Shown here piece after piece: positions 34,665-44,207 of a stretch of 64,000 nucleotides of DNA. This DNA comes from Imperialibacter sp040222815. GTDB lineage: Bacteria > Bacteroidota > Bacteroidia > Cytophagales > Cyclobacteriaceae. The stretch is from contig NZ_JAVKCH010000019.1 of assembly GCF_040222815.1 (NCBI RefSeq), positions 1-64,000 of the forward strand, given 5' to 3'. The stretch's first letter is position 1; each line of letters begins with the position of its first letter. The translations under genes and the position numbers were made by a program. Below the pieces are notes generated by a model. The model had not been told where the DNA came from and ran no database searches. It saw nothing but the letters and a program-made list of their open reading frames with translations.

Positions 34665-36394
34665 TTCTCCACTTTGAAAAACTTTTTTTGAGAGATCAAG
34701 TCGCCGGAGTCTGAGATTCCTTCAATCTCTATCAAATAGGTGCCGGTATCGTCTGAGGTAAAAAACTCAACCTCTCCATCTCCATTATCTATTTCTTTAC
34801 TATCGGTCCAGTAGAGGGTATTTCTAAAGTCCGGTAATGTGGACGCCGACGCAGCATCTTCATAGTCGGGAAACACATACTCCGCTGCCCGTTGCACACC
34901 GACAAACGAATAGTCCTGACCAATAATTAATGTAGGATCAAGTCCCGTTAAATCGCCTTTGTATGAATGAAAGCTGGTGATGCCCTCAAAAATTGCCCCC
35001 CCCATTAAGTATCTTTTTGTCACAATATCAATCCGCTTCACAAGGCGAGGATCCAGCTCCATAATGGTGTTCGCCTTTTTAATTGGAAGGCCATCGTAGA
35101 GCATCAACGGTTCATCGTTCATGATCTCATTTTTTTCTACGTTGACCATCTTAAAATAGAATTCGTCGTTTCTTTTTCTTGGGAAAATACCAGCTACATA
35201 TTCCCTCAGCACCTCTTCCATCAAAGGGAACCTTGTGTAGTCATCCAGGTAGTATTTCTGATCGGGAATGCCATAAAAAGGTAATGAGTCAGCCGACGGC
35301 TGGTGTTCATCAAATGGGATAATGCTGGAATACACATTTCTAACCTGCATATTCTGACTTGCCTGAGTGAGGTAACTCTCCCACTTCTCATCAATATTCA
35401 GTGACGGAACCTCAAGTGCAACAAAGGCTTCTGAAAACGAAGGATCGATAACTATATCTACATTGGCATCAGGATCGCTGCTTTGCAGGTGCACCTCCCC
35501 CTGGCCATAAAAGTCCACAATCTCGAACCGGATGATGCCCTCGCTGTCAGCTTTTGAAGTATAAAATTCCGGTTGAGTTCCAATGATGGACAGGTAGATC
35601 AATTCATTTGCCTTTGGGGTTGTGGTGCCCGATTCATACACTTTACCAGTGAGGAATTGCCCCTTCGTTTCAGGCAAGTAGTGCCTGTCGGGTTTAAATG
35701 AAGCCTGGGAGGGATTTTTTTTGACAACCACAGGAAGCTTCCCGGAATTTTCCTGGTCTGTCATGAAGAAATCAGGCACCTTGCTTACAGAAACTGACAC
35801 CAGCCCATTAGCAGGTCTACCTTCTACGCCATTCAAGCCAAGGTTGATGGTTACTTTTTGCCTTGAGCGATATATGTCGCTGGGGGTTGATATGCTCAGG
35901 CCCGCTGTGGGAGCATATGCTTTTCTGGCAGCTGGCTTTTCAGTGGTTTCTACCAGACCTAGCGACTTAAATGGATTGACAATAGTAACGATTGAATAAG
36001 CATAGTCCTCGGGTGGGAAATTTCGCATCCATTTGGTATAGGCTCTCAAGGTGTAGTTACCTGAAGTGGCGGTAAATGGCAAAAGAATGTCGCCTTTTCC
36101 TTTTCCATCATTCAAATCGATGATCGACTGTGCCAGTGGTGTATTTTCGCTGTCGAGGAGTTCAACATAAGCCAGTCTGCTAAGTGGTGAAAGCAGGCGG
36201 TTTGACTGATCAAGACATGTGACTGAAAATCTTAACCGATCACCTGTTAAATACACAGGCCCATCGTGCTGTATGTGAATCTCTTCCTTGTAGGAAACGT
36301 CCTGAGCCTGAATCAGGTTGCTTGTGGTCAGCACCCATAGGAACACAGATGACTTTAGTAGCGCTCTTCCAAAAATACCTTTGTGCTTTCTCAT
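34661..36394 (-). CDS. Large secreted macroglobulin (MG2)-like protein
   Basis: 577 residues from ATG 36394, 4 nt after the TonB receptor stop; an in-frame ATG at 36442 would overlap the receptor. Signal peptide ending SNLIQAQ. The N-terminal part (DGPVYLTGDRLRFSVTCLDQ, SGNYTLRAYTKWMRNFPPEDY) has the MG2/Ig-like pattern of Bacteroidota surface proteins. A middle segment (GKVYESGTTTPKANELIYLS) looks like a carboxypeptidase-regulatory-like domain. The rest is unassigned. Lies between the receptor and the DUF4249 array, so it likely works with them at the cell surface. Confidence 0.75.
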   Translation of the reverse strand: MRKHKGIFGRALLKSSVFLWVLTTSNLIQAQDVSYKEEIHIQHDGPVYLTGDRLRFSVTCLDQSNRLLSPLSRLAYVELLDSENTPLAQSIIDLNDGKGKGDILLPFTATSGNYTLRAYTKWMRNFPPEDYAYSIVTIVNPFKSLGLVETTEKPAARKAYAPTAGLSISTPSDIYRSRQKVTINLGLNGVEGRPANGLVSVSVSKVPDFFMTDQENSGKLPVVVKKNPSQASFKPDRHYLPETKGQFLTGKVYESGTTTPKANELIYLSIIGTQPEFYTSKADSEGIIRFEIVDFYGQGEVHLQSSDPDANVDIVIDPSFSEAFVALEVPSLNIDEKWESYLTQASQNMQVRNVYSSIIPFDEHQPSADSLPFYGIPDQKYYLDDYTRFPLMEEVLREYVAGIFPRKRNDEFYFKMVNVEKNEIMNDEPLMLYDGLPIKKANTIMELDPRLVKRIDIVTKRYLMGGAIFEGITSFHSYKGDLTGLDPTLIIGQDYSFVGVQRAAEYVFPDYEDAASASTLPDFRNTLYWTDSKEIDNGDGEVEFFTSDDTGTYLIEIEGISDSGDLISQKKFFKVEK

Positions 36395-36398
36395 GGAA

Positions 36399-39161
36399 TT
36401 AGAATCTGAAATTGTAGGTGATGGTTGGAATGGGTTGGGCAAAGACGGAAAGCTTGTAGCCGTTGATTTCTCCCTGCTCGGTCACAAAGTAGATGGAGTA
36501 CACATTGTTGCGCCCAAGCACGTTGAACAAGGCGAAGGTCCATGAACTGTGGGCTAGCTTCTTGATCTTGTGGTTGCCTTCGAAGTTAATCGAGAGATCC
36601 ATTCGGCTATAATCTGGAATGCGGTAGGCGTTTCTGTCGGAATAGTGAACCCTGTTCGCCCCACCTATCGTGTACACCGATAACGGGTAGGTGATTGGCC
36701 GGCCGGTGCTGTATGTGTAATTGACCGAAATATTGATCCTCCTGGTGAATTTATAGTTTGAAACAATCGTCAGGTCATGCGGCTTGTCGTAGCTGGCGGG
36801 GAAGTATGTGCCTCTGTTTACTCTTTCTTCCGGAAACTGCCCTGCAATTTGCACGAGCGTTCTGGAGTACGTGTAGCTTACCCATCCGTTGAGCTTGCCA
36901 GTTTTCTTTTTCAGCATGATCTCAAGGCCGTATGCCTTGCCTTTGGCTTTTATCACGTCAGTTTCGAGGTGCTCATTCAACACAAGCACTGCACCGTTTT
37001 TATAGTCAAGCATATCGGTTAGCCACTTGTAATAGGTTTCCACTGACAGTTCCAAACTGTTGGATCTCATATTGCGATAGTACCCTATAGAGAACTGATC
37101 TCCAATCTGCGGACTGATGTAGGAATCGCTGAGTTTCCAAATATCAGTAGGAGAAATGGCCTGGGTGTTGGACAGCTGATGAATGTACTGTCGCATTCTA
37201 TTGAAACTCAACTTGGCAGAACTGATGGGATTGAAGGCATACCTCATGGAAGCCCTGTATTCCGGCCCGTGATAGGTTTTGATAAAATCACCTGGAGGAT
37301 ACTGCACAGTGTCCTGCATGGTATTTACATCCTTTGCCCGGGTTGGGTCATATTGAATAACACTTTTTGGCCCAAGAAAAGAGTACATAGAATAGCGCAA
37401 TCCGAGGTAGACGGAAAGCTTGTCGTTGACATCGACCTTGTCGCCCACATAAATGGCTGATTCAATTCCTTTTTCCTTTTCCAAAATCTTCTCCTGAAGA
37501 ATGGATTGGTCACCTACGGGTTTATTGAAGCCAGGGCTTAGGTCATAGTAGATACTGCTCAGCCCAAAGTCGATCTTATGCATGGACTCCGGAAAGTAGC
37601 TGAAGTCGGCTTTGAAGTTGTGCTGGTTGATGCCGTAGCCCAGATTGAAGGCGTTTACAGGAACATCTTCAGATGACAGGCTGTAGTCGTAGTGGCTGGA
37701 AACTCCCGTGAAAACCCCATAAAGTCTGCTATTGAATATTTTTTTCCATTTGATGGAAGCGTTGGAGTTGGTGTATTGGTACAGTGAATCCGAGTTGAGA
37801 CTAAACTTGTCATTGCTCAAATAGCCGGTAATATAGACGCTGTTTTTCTCATCAATGTCGTAGGTCACTCTCGCATTCAGATCGTTGAAACCGGCAGTGG
37901 AGTTTTTGAAAGTGGCGTTTGGCAACCTTTTCAAAATCCAGTCTGAGTAACTGCTTCGGCCAGCGATAAGGAACGAAGCTTTGTCTTCTATAATGGGGCC
38001 TTCCAGAGAAAGTCGGCCGGTGACAAGTCCGATGCCGCCGCTGCCGGCAAATTTTTTCTTGTTGCCATCTTTCATGTCTACCTCAAAAACCGAGGAGATT
38101 CTGCCTCCATACTCTGCCGGAATGCCCGCTTTGTGCAACTCCACATTCCTTACCACGTCGGCATTGAAAGCCGTGAAGAAGCCAAAAAGGTGAGAAGGAT
38201 TGTAAATCACGGCGTCATTCAACAAAATAAGATTCTGGCTGGTGCTGCCGCCCCGCACGTTGAAACCATTAGAGCCTTCGCCAACGCTTTGCACTCCAGG
38301 CAGCGTTAGGGCTACTTTCATAATATCGGCCTCGCCAAAAGCTGAAGGCATTTGCTTGATCGACTGAATGTCGAGCCTGTCGAGCCCCATTTGCATGCCT
38401 GTAACGTTCACATCCCGTTCAGCTTCGATTACCACTTCCTTCAAAGCCACCACGTCCTCTTCCATTTCTATGTTAAAAAGCCCATCGGAGTAGAGAATGA
38501 TTTGGCGCCTCGTGCTTTTCATTCCCACATTCTGGATTTTCAGCATTTGCTTGCCGTTGGGAATCGTGAGAGAGTAGTAGCCAAACTGATCCGTAATGGT
38601 GCCAATTTTCGGGTTTTCGATATAGACCAAAGCCCCAATCACAGGTTCGCCGGAAGCCATGCTTTTCACATATCCGGCAACTGTGGCTTTGCCAGTGGCT
38701 AGCACTGCTGTTTTTTTGCCTACTTCGAAAGTCTTGTTTTCAATGGCAGCCTCCACGGGCCCCTGATTATTTCTTGTTTTTTCTAATTCCAGGGCAGCTA
38801 CCTCCATTTTGTCTTCTACGGGCTCCCTCGTGAAAAAATCAACAGGGAGGCTTTCCCGGATCACATAGCCTTTCGATATAATCACTTTGCCGCCTGAATT
38901 GATGAAGAAGCTTAAGTCGGAAGACGACGGAATGATGGCTGTTAAAGCTTCTCTTAGAGAGGCGGAGTTAAGAGTAGCGTTTACACGTAAAGTGTCTGTC
39001 CATTGTGGATTGTAGAAGATCGCTGTTTTCGCTTGCTCTTCTATGGTTTTTACAGCCTGATCAAAGGGTGTTTCACTGAAAGTAGCGGTGATGGTTGGGT
39101 TTTGTGCCTGAGAATGGAACCCGAGCCCTATTATAAGTAATAAAGTAGCTGCTTTTTTCAT
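36399..39161 (-). CDS. STN-type TonB-dependent outer-membrane receptor
   Basis: 920 residues. Signal peptide (to HSQAQ); STN domain about 22-98 (FDQAVKTIEEQAKTAIFY, SLREALTAIIPSS); an unusual acidic linker 110-160; a carboxypeptidase-like regulatory domain about 163-240 (VAGYVKSMASGEPVIGALVY); plug about 250-370 (MPSAFGEADIMKVALTLPGV, GFNVRGGSTSQNLILLNDAV); 22-strand barrel ending TITYNFRF. It should import a large ligand energised by TonB. STN domains often signal to FecR-type anti-sigma factors, but no FecI/FecR pair is present nearby. Second gene of the operon, followed by the MG2-like protein and six DUF4249 lipoproteins. Confidence 0.93.
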   Translation of the reverse strand: MKKAATLLLIIGLGFHSQAQNPTITATFSETPFDQAVKTIEEQAKTAIFYNPQWTDTLRVNATLNSASLREALTAIIPSSSDLSFFINSGGKVIISKGYVIRESLPVDFFTREPVEDKMEVAALELEKTRNNQGPVEAAIENKTFEVGKKTAVLATGKATVAGYVKSMASGEPVIGALVYIENPKIGTITDQFGYYSLTIPNGKQMLKIQNVGMKSTRRQIILYSDGLFNIEMEEDVVALKEVVIEAERDVNVTGMQMGLDRLDIQSIKQMPSAFGEADIMKVALTLPGVQSVGEGSNGFNVRGGSTSQNLILLNDAVIYNPSHLFGFFTAFNADVVRNVELHKAGIPAEYGGRISSVFEVDMKDGNKKKFAGSGGIGLVTGRLSLEGPIIEDKASFLIAGRSSYSDWILKRLPNATFKNSTAGFNDLNARVTYDIDEKNSVYITGYLSNDKFSLNSDSLYQYTNSNASIKWKKIFNSRLYGVFTGVSSHYDYSLSSEDVPVNAFNLGYGINQHNFKADFSYFPESMHKIDFGLSSIYYDLSPGFNKPVGDQSILQEKILEKEKGIESAIYVGDKVDVNDKLSVYLGLRYSMYSFLGPKSVIQYDPTRAKDVNTMQDTVQYPPGDFIKTYHGPEYRASMRYAFNPISSAKLSFNRMRQYIHQLSNTQAISPTDIWKLSDSYISPQIGDQFSIGYYRNMRSNSLELSVETYYKWLTDMLDYKNGAVLVLNEHLETDVIKAKGKAYGLEIMLKKKTGKLNGWVSYTYSRTLVQIAGQFPEERVNRGTYFPASYDKPHDLTIVSNYKFTRRINISVNYTYSTGRPITYPLSVYTIGGANRVHYSDRNAYRIPDYSRMDLSINFEGNHKIKKLAHSSWTFALFNVLGRNNVYSIYFVTEQGEINGYKLSVFAQPIPTITYNFRF

Positions 39162-39163
39162 TT

Positions 39164-39901
39164 TCAGTTTTCTGCTTTTAAATCAAAATAATGGCTAACT
39201 ATCACGGCAGCGGCTCTTTTTGGGTTTTCTCGCCAGTACAGTTTCCTGGCTCTTGAGTAGTCAGCGAGTTCTTTCTTTTTGTCTTCGAGAACCTTTAATA
39301 GCGCTCGCTTGCTTCTGATGATGACCAATTCATTGTCTTTTTTAAGGTATAATTTGACCTTGTGTTGAAATCCGACCACTGGCGCACCTCTTGACTTATC
39401 TATGAACTTTTCTTTTGTGTGCCTGGCAATCAGTTTATATTCTTTGTCTACAATCAGTTCGTAAAAGCGGGATTTTTGCTCGCCGGTAACCTGCGGAGAC
39501 AGGCGAACAAACTTTACCGAAGCAAGTGTAAAAGAATTGATCTTTTCCTGAGCCGGCATGATGGAAATGGAAATGCCGTTATTGGGATTGTAGTGTTTGA
39601 GAACAACCAGGTCATTCACAATGTCATACCGCAGTTCGAGTCCTTTGTATTCTCTATCAAGGAAGTTGATGCTGCCAGGTTGCCACTCAGAAACTAAAAA
39701 AGCATGATCAACAACATCTGCATACTTGATTCCATATTCTGCACCGTTGAATATTCTGCCACTATACCCGACTTCGGTGTCGTACTGATTGCTGAGAACT
39801 TCTATGGAGGGATTTTGGCTGACGAGGTTTTGTGCCGGAGCAGTATTGTACAGACAAGCGCCTATGGCCAGCTGAAGCAAGGGTAGTAGTTTTCGCATCA
39901 A
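39164..39901 (-). CDS. Secreted protein of unknown function, first gene of the TonB/DUF4249 operon
   Basis: 245 residues; ATG 39901 or the adjacent ATG 39898. Signal peptide ending TAPAQ. Mixed strand/helix body (YSGRIFNGAEYGIKYADV, LELRYDIVNDLVVLKHYNP, FYELIVDKEYKLIARHTKEK) and a basic C-terminal helix (KKKELADYSRARKLYWRENP). 2 nt before the receptor gene. No family recognised, though proteins of this style often precede STN receptors in Bacteroidota. Confidence 0.7.
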   Translation of the reverse strand: MMRKLLPLLQLAIGACLYNTAPAQNLVSQNPSIEVLSNQYDTEVGYSGRIFNGAEYGIKYADVVDHAFLVSEWQPGSINFLDREYKGLELRYDIVNDLVVLKHYNPNNGISISIMPAQEKINSFTLASVKFVRLSPQVTGEQKSRFYELIVDKEYKLIARHTKEKFIDKSRGAPVVGFQHKVKLYLKKDNELVIIRSKRALLKVLEDKKKELADYSRARKLYWRENPKRAAAVIVSHYFDLKAEN

Positions 39902-39962
39902 AATAGGTAAAACAGATAAAAATCAATACAAAGTCAAACCCGGCATTGAAGCCTGGAATGAG

Positions 39963-40001
39963 CTGAATTGTACCAACTTCGAAAGTTGACACAATTCAGC
40001 A
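39963..40001. promoter_or_regulatory. 39-bp imperfect palindrome upstream of the TonB/DUF4249 operon
   Basis: gctgaattgt (39963-39972) pairs with acaattcagc (39992-40001), and caactt pairs with aagttg around the centre. It lies about 60-100 nt before the first gene of the operon and downstream of the TIM-barrel gene. No T run follows on either strand, so an operator or an element remnant is at least as likely as a terminator. Confidence 0.4.
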
Positions 40002-40100
40002 TTCTATAACTATTTAAGCTCAAAAATCCCTCATTTTGCAAGGAGGATATTCCCTAAGTGGCTGTAATGAATGAGTATCGGTAAACGGCTTATTTTTACA

Positions 40101-41021
40101 CTAAAAATTGTCAACTTCTCTATAGGCAGCCACAAGCGCCATTTCTCCTTCTTTTCCGGATTTTGAAATGCCGTGTTCCATGCCCATTACACCGCGGTAT
40201 CCCTTGTCGTAAATATGCTTGAACACATTCCTGTAGTTGATCTCACCAGTAGTCGGCTCTTTTCTTCCCGGGTTATCGCCAATTTGAAAGTAGGCGATTT
40301 CTTCCCACGTAAGATTGATATTGGCAATGAGGTTTCCCTCGTTTCTTTGCATGTGATAGATATCGTACAGGATTTTGCAGGCGGGGCTATTCACGGCTTT
40401 GCAAAGCTCGAAAGTTTGGGCGGAAGTTCGCATGAAGAGGTCAGGTCTGTCACTTAACGGTTCGAGTACCATCACCAGCCCATGGGGTTCCAGTACTTCT
40501 GCACCAGCTCTTAGTGCGTCGATTACGTTGGCTGTTTGTATTCCTATGGGTAAGCTTGCGTCGTAGAAGCCCGGAACAACCGTCATCCACTTTGCGTTGA
40601 CCCTTTTGGCCAGTTCCACGGATCTTTTGCAGGCATCAACAAACGTATCTTTAAACTCTTTTTTTCCTGTGGTCAAGGAAATTTTCCAATTGTCGCCGCC
40701 GTCAATCACAAACACGCCCATTCGCATGCCAAGTCTTTCGAGGGTTGCTGCGATCTTGTTTTGCATTTCAACGGGTCGGCCAAGCATCCCATTGTCTTCA
40801 AGCGACCGGAAGCCCTGGTCGAACATAAATTTCAGCTCCTCAATTGGGTCATCACCAACATGGTTTTTAAACATGCCAAAATGCGGCGCATAGTCCATTT
40901 TAAATGGCTTACCAACGGCTTGGAAAGTGTTCTTGTTCGGTAATGCAAAGGCACTTCCTCCCATAAGCGACACTGCGCCACTTGCCAGCGCTGCTCTGCC
41001 AATAAAATCTCTTCTATTCAT
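40101..41021 (-). CDS. Tat-exported TIM-barrel isomerase (hydroxypyruvate isomerase-like)
   Basis: 306 residues. Twin-arginine signal NRRDFIGRAALASGAVSL. AP-endonuclease-2/xylose isomerase-like barrel: DQGFRSLEDNGMLGR, VVPGFYD, metal ligands in VLEPLSDRP, LYDIYHMQRNEGN, YFQIGDNPGRKEP and VMGMEHGISK. This set matches the hydroxypyruvate isomerase/Hyi branch. Substrate unknown. 40 nt downstream of the PVC-type heme gene, likely one transcript for oxidation and isomerisation of a periplasmic sugar. Confidence 0.87.
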   Translation of the reverse strand: MNRRDFIGRAALASGAVSLMGGSAFALPNKNTFQAVGKPFKMDYAPHFGMFKNHVGDDPIEELKFMFDQGFRSLEDNGMLGRPVEMQNKIAATLERLGMRMGVFVIDGGDNWKISLTTGKKEFKDTFVDACKRSVELAKRVNAKWMTVVPGFYDASLPIGIQTANVIDALRAGAEVLEPHGLVMVLEPLSDRPDLFMRTSAQTFELCKAVNSPACKILYDIYHMQRNEGNLIANINLTWEEIAYFQIGDNPGRKEPTTGEINYRNVFKHIYDKGYRGVMGMEHGISKSGKEGEMALVAAYREVDNF

Positions 41022-41061
41022 TTCGTTAATTATTTAGGTGTTCAAGTAGGTATATTTTGTG

Positions 41062-44000
41062 TTATCGGGCAGCAACCGGCGCTCCATTTTTCAACGAGGA
41101 CAAATAAGCCACCAAATCGACCAGCTCCTGCTGTGTGAAAGCGTTGTGCAGCCCGGTAGGCATCAACGAGTTCTCAAGTGGCTCTTTTGATACGATATCC
41201 TTTTTGGCATACCTTGTTTTGGCACCGCCAATGACAGTTACCTCAAGTGCGTCACTGGTTTCGCTGGAAATATAACCGGCTATTTTTTCGCCGGCTGTCG
41301 TCGTGATCAAAAAGCCCTCATACCCAAAGCTGATGCCGGCATCGGGATACATAATTGCTTTATAAAGCCCTTCCTTCCCAAGCTTGTCACCAATTTCCGA
41401 TAGCTGTGGGCCAAACTGGGTTCCTTTGTTGTTGACCACATGACAGGTGGAGCAAACTCTCTCGAACATGGCAGCGCCGTTTGTAGCACTTCCATCCAAA
41501 GCCACCAACTCTTCGATGGAACCAAACTTGGTATCTCCGGCGGCCAGCATTTTGGCAGCCTCTTTCCTCACAGAGCTTTTTATGCCGTTGAGAAGTGTGT
41601 ACATGGCGGTCTCTTTCAGCTCCTCGGGCACCTCGTTGGCCAGTGCCATGTCCAAAAGGTTGTTTTCGGTCGACCAACCTGTTCCGTAGGCTTTAATGGC
41701 TGCTTTCCTTACCGCCAGGTCTCTGCTTTCATCGAGTGATATTTCCTTGAAAGTATTCCAAACCTCCGAGCCCCAAAGGTTGGTCATCGCATTCAGCGTT
41801 TCGATGACCTTCTCGTTGTCTTTTTGCTGAAGTTGTTTTTTGAAAAAGTCGATGCCCTCAAATTGGTGCACAAGTTTAATCGCCTCGGGGCCAAATTCAC
41901 TTTTTGGCGACTGTGTGTAGATGCTCACCAGAGATGGAACCTGGTCCCTTAGTTGATACCTTTTTACCCAATCCATATACGTTGGAGTGCCTTTCATTTG
42001 TGCCAGCGACCCCCTCATGATTTTGTTGACTGCCGGATCCGAATTTATTTTCTCTGGCGAAATATGGCTCAGGGCCAGAATCTTTATGCTGTCCTGCTGG
42101 GGATGTTTGATCGTCAGCATACCAGCAAGCAGATTGTCTTTTGAAGGATCTTTGTGAAAATCGAAGGCACGGAAATAGCGGAGATTATCATGCATGCCTC
42201 CGTCTCCATTTGTAGCCAGCTTAGCCAGCATTGGCAGGGCCGACTTGGCCCGGCTTCTCCACACAATGTCGTTGGCTCCTGGCTTCTCCAGGCCACCTTT
42301 TTCTATCCAGTTGTTAAAGAATTCTTCGCCTCTGGGATCGGCACCTATACCCAATGCTTCCAAATACCACCTGTCCTTTCCATCGTATTGCATGGCCAGG
42401 TCGGTCCAAATATCCACCGCTTTTGGTGAATCCAGATAGCGAACTGCAATGGCTACTTCCCTTCTTACCTGGGGCGACTTGTCGGAGGCTGCCTTTGCCA
42501 GATAGTCATCCAGGTTTTTTACCTGTAGGCTTCTGGCAATTTTTAATCCGGTGATCCTTATGTTCTCATCTGCATCGTTGGTGGCTAGCTGAATGTATTC
42601 ATCTGTCTTCCCGTCAATCCTTGCCAACAGCCACAGAGCTCTTGCTTTCATTCTTGGATTGCTGCTGGCCAAAAGACCTTTCAATTCGGCTTCCGCTTCA
42701 CTGCCCATTGCCTCAAGGGCCGTCCAGGCGAGATAGCGAGTGCCCATGTTGGGGCTTTGCAAAGACTTCACTGCCGCTTCAGCGCCGGAAACGTTTGCTT
42801 TTTCTACCTCATAGTCGACACCCTTGGGAGCCACACGGTAAACCCTTCCCTGGGCCTGATCGCCCATTTGGTGTCCACCAACTCCAGGATCATACCAGTC
42901 GACGACGAACAATGAACCATCTGGTGCTACGCATACATCCGAAGGCCGGAACCATGGGTCGTCATTGCCCTTAAGTATATTGACAATGGAGGCAGTGTAG
43001 CCTGCTCCCTTTTTTTCTACCGGATATGCCCGAACGACATTAGGCCCCGCATCCGTGTGTATCATCTGGTTCCTGAACCTCTCAGGAAGCAAGTCCCCTT
43101 CGTAAACGACCATGCCGGTAGGCGAGCCTGCACCTGTTTGTAAAAGGTTAGGCACCGAACCGGGATCGTTTTGGTGCCAATGGCGAAGTGGAATTTCCTT
43201 TTCCATATTCGTGCGACGGGTACTCCAGCTCGCACCAGTGAACTCGTCGGTAAAGCCGTAGTTGCCGTACTCCAGAATGAAGTTGATGCGAACCCCTCTG
43301 TTGCCATCGTCGTCATTGTCAGACTGCCAGATGGAGCCATATGAGTCGACTGTCGGTTCATAGTTGTTTCTGAAATTGAAACCGAGTACTTCCATGTTGC
43401 TGCCGTCGGTGTCGCAGCGGAAGAGCATCCCCTGGCGGTATGGGTTGCCGGAGCCGTTTACCTCGTTGCCCACCATGTCGACAATGGGGTTGCCGTCTTT
43501 GTCCAGTAGCTGATCACCTGCATTACCAAAGTTGAAATAGAACTTGCCATCCGGGCCGAAAGTAAAAGAGTGAATGGCGTGGTCGTGCTGCACTCCGCCT
43601 AGTCCCGTAAAAAGCACCTCCTTTTTGTCTGGCACATCATCACCATCTTCGTCGGTGAAGACAAAAACATTTGGACTGCAAGATACGATGACTTTGTTGC
43701 CAAAGACGCCTATGCCCAGAGCGGCATTGATATCCGTTCCCTGGTAAAATATTTTTCGGCTGTCGGCCTTTCCATCGCCATCCGTGTCTTCCAGAATGAC
43801 GATTTTATCCCCTTTCGCATCTACTTCGTTACCTGGATTGAGCTCGCTGCGGTAGTTAAACGCTTCACACACCCAAACTCTTCCTCTGGGATCAACATCG
43901 AGGTTGGTAGGGTTCATGATCATGGGCTCGGCGGCAAAAAGTGTCGCCTCCAACCCATCAGCCACCTCCAGCCCCGAAACGGCATACTCCGGCAGCCGCT

Positions 44001-44121
44001 TTTGGGCGTCGGTTAGTGTGGAGCGATCGACTGGGGGAGTTTCTTGGGAACAGTGGGTAAAAAAAGCGGCGGCGATTGACAAGGCAATCGCCCTTTTAAA
44101 CATGGAAATGTTCTTTGCCAT
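41062..44121 (-). CDS. PVC-type heme-binding CxxCH dehydrogenase-like lipoprotein with HEAT repeats
   Basis: 1019 residues (ATG 44121; ATG 44103 gives a tidier lipoprotein signal with the cysteine in AAAFFTHCSQE). Six-bladed propeller about 40-440 (DVDPRGRVWVCE, ILEDTDGDGKADS, HAIHSFTFGPDGKFYFNFGN, VAPDGSLFVVDWYDPG), HEAT repeats about 450-840, and a C-terminal cytochrome c domain with heme site CSTCH, distal-side Met candidates (NSLMPTGLHN) and YLSSLKNG. Members couple sugar oxidation to electron transfer, but substrates are mostly unknown. Expected periplasmic/outer-membrane anchored. Confidence 0.92.
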   Translation of the reverse strand: MAKNISMFKRAIALSIAAAFFTHCSQETPPVDRSTLTDAQKRLPEYAVSGLEVADGLEATLFAAEPMIMNPTNLDVDPRGRVWVCEAFNYRSELNPGNEVDAKGDKIVILEDTDGDGKADSRKIFYQGTDINAALGIGVFGNKVIVSCSPNVFVFTDEDGDDVPDKKEVLFTGLGGVQHDHAIHSFTFGPDGKFYFNFGNAGDQLLDKDGNPIVDMVGNEVNGSGNPYRQGMLFRCDTDGSNMEVLGFNFRNNYEPTVDSYGSIWQSDNDDDGNRGVRINFILEYGNYGFTDEFTGASWSTRRTNMEKEIPLRHWHQNDPGSVPNLLQTGAGSPTGMVVYEGDLLPERFRNQMIHTDAGPNVVRAYPVEKKGAGYTASIVNILKGNDDPWFRPSDVCVAPDGSLFVVDWYDPGVGGHQMGDQAQGRVYRVAPKGVDYEVEKANVSGAEAAVKSLQSPNMGTRYLAWTALEAMGSEAEAELKGLLASSNPRMKARALWLLARIDGKTDEYIQLATNDADENIRITGLKIARSLQVKNLDDYLAKAASDKSPQVRREVAIAVRYLDSPKAVDIWTDLAMQYDGKDRWYLEALGIGADPRGEEFFNNWIEKGGLEKPGANDIVWRSRAKSALPMLAKLATNGDGGMHDNLRYFRAFDFHKDPSKDNLLAGMLTIKHPQQDSIKILALSHISPEKINSDPAVNKIMRGSLAQMKGTPTYMDWVKRYQLRDQVPSLVSIYTQSPKSEFGPEAIKLVHQFEGIDFFKKQLQQKDNEKVIETLNAMTNLWGSEVWNTFKEISLDESRDLAVRKAAIKAYGTGWSTENNLLDMALANEVPEELKETAMYTLLNGIKSSVRKEAAKMLAAGDTKFGSIEELVALDGSATNGAAMFERVCSTCHVVNNKGTQFGPQLSEIGDKLGKEGLYKAIMYPDAGISFGYEGFLITTTAGEKIAGYISSETSDALEVTVIGGAKTRYAKKDIVSKEPLENSLMPTGLHNAFTQQELVDLVAYLSSLKNGAPVAAR

Positions 44122-44207
44122 AACGAGTTAAGTAGGTGTTTCTGTAAATCAACTTTCAAAATAGATAAAACCTGCGTTTATTCCTCGCTTAGTTTGATGA
44201 TTGAGCG

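Noticed and set aside
36399..39161. Possible FecI/FecR regulation of the STN receptor
   Set aside because: No sigma/anti-sigma pair adjoins the operon; the only ECF pair (17215-18574) is about 9 kb downstream of the operon's 3' end and cotranscribed with DUF4097 genes.
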